A stretch of DNA of 8,434 nucleotides, from NCBI GenBank assembly GCA_903834645.1, contig CAILKA010000194.1:1-8434 (forward strand), given 5' to 3'. This DNA is from an uncultured beta proteobacterium (GTDB lineage Bacteria > Pseudomonadota > Gammaproteobacteria > Burkholderiales > Burkholderiaceae_C). The position numbers and the translations under genes were made by a program. The notes under the pieces are model-generated. The model searched no databases. It was not told the origin of the DNA and saw nothing but the letters and a program-made list of their open reading frames with translations. Below are positions 5,776-8,434 of the stretch, piece by piece. The stretch's first letter is position 1; each line of letters opens with the position of its first letter.

Positions 5776-8172
5776 ATGAAGGCCCTGGACCGCAAGCTGC
5801 TGCGCGACCTGGCGCTGATGTGGAGCCAGGCACTCACGATTGCGCTCGTCGTGGCCAGTGGCGTGGGCGGCTTCATCGCGACGTTGTCGGCGGTGGACTC
5901 GCTCGATGCCGCACGCGAGCGCTTCTACGTGCAGGGGCGCTTTGCCGACGTGTTCGCCTCGATGAAGCGCGCACCTCTGACGCTGCTTCCCGTGATCCAG
6001 GCCCTCCCAGGCGTGGCGTATGCGCAGGCCACCGTCGAGGTGCGGGTGCGGGTGCAGATTCCGGGCCTGTCCGACCCGATCGCCGGCCAGCTCATCGGCC
6101 TGGACCGGCGCCGGCCCCACGCGCTGAACCTGCTGACGCTGCGCAGCGGCCGCGCCGAGGACGCGACGATGTCGCCGGGGCGCGCGCTGGCTGACGGCGC
6201 GCTGCCGGCGTGGGTCTCGGAGGCCTTTGCGCAGGCGCGCGGCCTGGCGCACGGCGACCGGCTGCTGGCTGTCATCAACGGCAAGGAGCGCGCCCTCGTC
6301 GTGGCCGGCGTGGCGTTGTCGCCCGAGTACGTGTTCGCCGGCATGTTCGGCATGCCCGATCCGCGCAGCTTCGGCGTGTTCTGGGTCGATGGCGAGGCGC
6401 TGTCGGCCGCGTGGGACATGGACGGTGCCTTCAACCACCTGGCGGTGCGGCTGGCGCCGGGCGCGCAGCCACGTGCCGTGATCGCGCAACTGCAGCCGCT
6501 GCTGCAGCGCTACGGTGCGCGCGAGGCGCGCACGCGCGAGCACCAGGCCTCGCACGCGATGCTCGACAACGAGATCCGCGAACAGCGCGTGCTGGGCACC
6601 GTGCTGCCGTCGATCTTCCTGGGCGTGGCGGTGTTCCTGCTCAACGTCGTGGTGGCGCGCGTGGTGGCGACGCAGCGCGAGCAGATCGCCGCACTCAAGG
6701 CGCTGGGCTACGCCAACCGCGACGTGGCGGCGCATTACCTCAAGTTCGTCGGCGTGATCGTGCTCGCCGGCTGCGGCCTGGGCCTGGCGCTGGGCGACGT
6801 GCTCGGGCGGTGGCTGGTGGCGCTGTACGGGGAGTTATTCCGCTTCCCGGAGGTCACGCACGTGCTCGCGCCGGGCCTGGCGCTCGGGGCGGTGGGGCTG
6901 ACCCTGACGGCCTCGGTGGCGGGTACGCTCAATGCGATCGCCGCGGCCGTGAGGCTGGCCCCGGCCGAGGCCATGCGGCCTCCCGCGCCGGCGAGCTTCC
7001 AGCCCACGCTCGTCGAGCGCTTGGGCCTGCGCGGCGTGCCCACGCCACTGCGCATGATCCTGCGCCACATGGAGCGCCGGCCCTGGCGCTCGACGCTGGC
7101 CGTGGGCGGCGTGGCGGCGTCGGTGGCCATCGTCGTGCTCGGAAACTTCTTTCGCGACGCGATCGATTACATCGTCGAGACGCAGTTCGTGCTCGGGATG
7201 CGGGGCGACATGATGGTCTTCCTGCAGGAGCCCGACGCGGCGGCGGCGGGCCTGGCGCTCGCGCGGCGGCCGGGCGTGGCGCGCGCGGAGCCCCAGCGTG
7301 GCGTGGCGGTGACGCTCACCAACGGCCACCGGCGCGAGCGCAGCCAGGTGCGCGGCTACGAGGCCGAGTCGGAGCTGGCGCGCGTGATCGACCGCTCGCA
7401 GCGCGTGGCCACGCCTGGCCGCGGCGGCCTCGTGCTCACCGACCGGCTGGCGACCAAGCTCGGCCTGCACACGGGAGACCTGGTGCAGGTGGAGGTGCTC
7501 GAGGGCCGGCCGCGCACGCTGTGGCTGCCCGTGGAGGGCACGGTGCAGGAGATGATGGGCACCGGCGCCCTGATGGAGCGTGGCGCGCTCAACCGCGCCC
7601 TGGGCGACGGCGACCTCGCCGGCAGCTTCGTGCTGGCCGTGCCAGGCGCGCGCGCCGGCGGTCCCACCGAAGCGCGCGCGCTGGAGGCGCTGCGCGTGCA
7701 GCCGCGCGTGGCCGGGGCCTTCAGCAAGGCGACGATGTTGCGCAACATGCAGGAGGTGAGCGCGCGCAACGTGCGCATCATGAGCACGGTGCTCACGCTC
7801 TTTGCGGCCGTGATCGCGGTGGGGGTGGTCTACAACCATGCGCGCATTGCGCTGGCCGAGCGCACCTGGGAACTGGCGAGCCTGCGCGTGCTCGGCTTCA
7901 CGCGCGGCGAGGTCTCGGCCCTGCTGCTGGGCGAGGGCGCGATCACGCTGGCGCTGGCGCTGCCCATCGGGATGGTGCTGGGCTGGGGCCTCGTGCACCT
8001 CGTGGCAGTGCTGCTCCAGAGCGACCAGTTCCACTTTCCGGTGGTGATCCTGCCGCGCACCTATGCGTGGTCGGCGCTGTGTGTGCTGGCAGCCGGCGTG
8101 GCGAGCGCGCTGGTCGTGCGCCGGCGCATCGACCGCCTCGACATGGTGGCGGCACTGAAGACGCGCGAGTGA
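5776..8172 (+). CDS. Duplicated FtsX/MacB-type ABC transporter permease
   Basis: Inner-membrane subunit of the exporter, 798 residues. It looks like two tandem copies of one unit: a membrane helix, a large periplasmic domain, then three helices. In the first half, helices lie near residues 15-40, 273-296, 320-345 and 362-392, with a periplasmic domain at about 42-268. In the second half they lie near 438-459, 668-690, 712-745 and 760-783, with a periplasmic domain at about 462-660. After the second helix of each half comes a matching cytoplasmic segment: REQIAALKALGYANRDV (301-317) and RTWELASLRVLGFTRGEV (696-713), the FtsX-domain hallmark that contacts the ATPase. ATG 5776 is preceded at 5764-5769 by GGTGAG, a plausible ribosome-binding site overlapping the ATPase stop. 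One chain could supply both halves of the transporter, unlike MacB, which dimerises. YbbP is an E. coli fused permease of similar length, but the adaptor gene downstream argues for a MacAB/DevBCA-like three-part exporter. Helix limits are estimates by eye. Confidence 0.9.
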   Translation: MKALDRKLLRDLALMWSQALTIALVVASGVGGFIATLSAVDSLDAARERFYVQGRFADVFASMKRAPLTLLPVIQALPGVAYAQATVEVRVRVQIPGLSDPIAGQLIGLDRRRPHALNLLTLRSGRAEDATMSPGRALADGALPAWVSEAFAQARGLAHGDRLLAVINGKERALVVAGVALSPEYVFAGMFGMPDPRSFGVFWVDGEALSAAWDMDGAFNHLAVRLAPGAQPRAVIAQLQPLLQRYGAREARTREHQASHAMLDNEIREQRVLGTVLPSIFLGVAVFLLNVVVARVVATQREQIAALKALGYANRDVAAHYLKFVGVIVLAGCGLGLALGDVLGRWLVALYGELFRFPEVTHVLAPGLALGAVGLTLTASVAGTLNAIAAAVRLAPAEAMRPPAPASFQPTLVERLGLRGVPTPLRMILRHMERRPWRSTLAVGGVAASVAIVVLGNFFRDAIDYIVETQFVLGMRGDMMVFLQEPDAAAAGLALARRPGVARAEPQRGVAVTLTNGHRRERSQVRGYEAESELARVIDRSQRVATPGRGGLVLTDRLATKLGLHTGDLVQVEVLEGRPRTLWLPVEGTVQEMMGTGALMERGALNRALGDGDLAGSFVLAVPGARAGGPTEARALEALRVQPRVAGAFSKATMLRNMQEVSARNVRIMSTVLTLFAAVIAVGVVYNHARIALAERTWELASLRVLGFTRGEVSALLLGEGAITLALALPIGMVLGWGLVHLVAVLLQSDQFHFPVVILPRTYAWSALCVLAAGVASALVVRRRIDRLDMVAALKTRE

Positions 8173-8204
8173 GGCAGCCGCGCGCACGCCTGCAACTTCG
8201 ATTC

Positions 8205-8213
8205 AAGGGGAGG
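8205..8213 (+). promoter_or_regulatory. Strong Shine-Dalgarno for the adaptor gene
   Basis: AAGGGGAGG lies seven bases before ATG 8221. It is the best ribosome-binding site in the window, the other genes having weak or hidden ones, and it fixes the adaptor start. Confidence 0.75.
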
Positions 8214-8220
8214 TCTTCCG

Positions 8221-8434
8221 ATGAAGCGCCGAACAGCCTTCATGCTCGGAGCTGGCACGCTCGTGCTGGCTGCCCTGCTCGCCTGGGCCCTCGCGCCCCG
8301 CCCGGTCACGGTGGAGGCGGCGCGCGTGGGCATGGGTCCCTTCGAGGCTGGCATCGACGAGGAGGGGCGCACGCGGCTGCGCGACCGCTACGTCGTCTCC
8401 GCGCCCATCGCAGGTCGCCTGCAACGCGTGCTGC
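8221..8434 (+). CDS. HlyD/MacA-like membrane-fusion (adaptor) protein, 3'-truncated
   Basis: The first 71 residues of a periplasmic adaptor that would join the inner-membrane permease to an outer-membrane channel; the gene continues past the window end. It opens with a short basic stretch (MKRR), then one hydrophobic segment at about residues 6-25 (FMLGAGTLVLAALLAWALA), which is an uncleaved anchor or signal sequence with no lipobox Cys. Next come VTVEAARVGMGPF and GIDEEGRTRLRDRYVVSAPIAGRLQRVL (about 44-71). The last part, VSAPIAGRL, is the typical first half of the lipoyl-like (barrel-sandwich) domain of HlyD/AcrA-type adaptors. ATG 8221 is supported by the Shine-Dalgarno just upstream. It sits 48 bases after the permease stop, giving the order ATPase, permease, adaptor. 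The coiled-coil hairpin and C-terminal domains are not visible, so the subfamily is uncertain. Confidence 0.83.
   Translation, partial: MKRRTAFMLGAGTLVLAALLAWALAPRPVTVEAARVGMGPFEAGIDEEGRTRLRDRYVVSAPIAGRLQRVL

Noticed and set aside
6040..6057. Three tandem six-base units (GTGCGG, GTGCGG, GTGCAG) in the permease gene
   Set aside because: They encode an alternating Val-Arg beta strand (VRVRVQ) in the periplasmic domain; too short and too well explained by coding to call a repeat element.
3803..8187. A chain of long minus-strand open frames (ends near 4861, 5876, 6735 and 8187)
   Set aside because: They overlap well-supported plus-strand genes, have compositionally biased translations and no plausible start signals. 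They are the same codon-bias artefact.
8173..8220. Possible promoter or small gene between permease and adaptor
   Set aside because: The 48 bases show only the Shine-Dalgarno; no well-spaced promoter boxes and no room for a credible small gene.

Overview
This window is a GC-rich stretch (about 70% G+C or more by eye) of a bacterial chromosome with eight genes, all on the + strand. Protein similarity points to a betaproteobacterium, most likely Burkholderiales: the aspartyl-tRNA synthetase, NudB, YbhP-like and ClsB proteins resemble that group, and aspS-nudB adjacency is also known in E. coli. No phage, insertion sequence, CRISPR array or RNA gene is visible. No gap between genes exceeds 48 bases, so there is no unannotated stretch of 300 bases or more.

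Layout. (1) Positions 2-1354 hold the 3' three quarters of aspS. (2) 1356-1826 is nudB, the folate-pathway Nudix hydrolase, starting one base after the aspS stop. (3) 1837-2664 is a YbhP-like endonuclease/exonuclease/phosphatase-fold protein. (4) 2680-3912 is a ClsB-type cardiolipin synthase with two HKD motifs; ybhP next to clsB mirrors E. coli. (5) 3932-4999 is a metallo-beta-lactamase-fold exonuclease of the ligase-associated type, but the DNA ligase and helicase that usually accompany it are not next to it. (6-8) 5046-5768, 5776-8172 and 8221-end are the ATPase, a large two-repeat FtsX/MacB-type permease and the start of a membrane-fusion (adaptor) protein, together a probable three-part ABC exporter. 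The last gene runs off the window.

How the genes relate. The first five genes are packed with gaps of 1-19 bases, so they are probably co-transcribed, although their jobs (tRNA charging, folate synthesis, phospholipid synthesis, DNA processing) differ. The exporter genes follow after 46 bases and form a functional unit of their own; the substrate cannot be read from the sequence. No intrinsic terminator or convincing promoter separates the two groups.

Overall this is mostly ordinary core-genome sequence. The points most worth a second look are the exonuclease separated from its usual partners and sitting beside ybhP-clsB, and the exporter with a single-chain duplicated permease. I do not see a clear new biological system.
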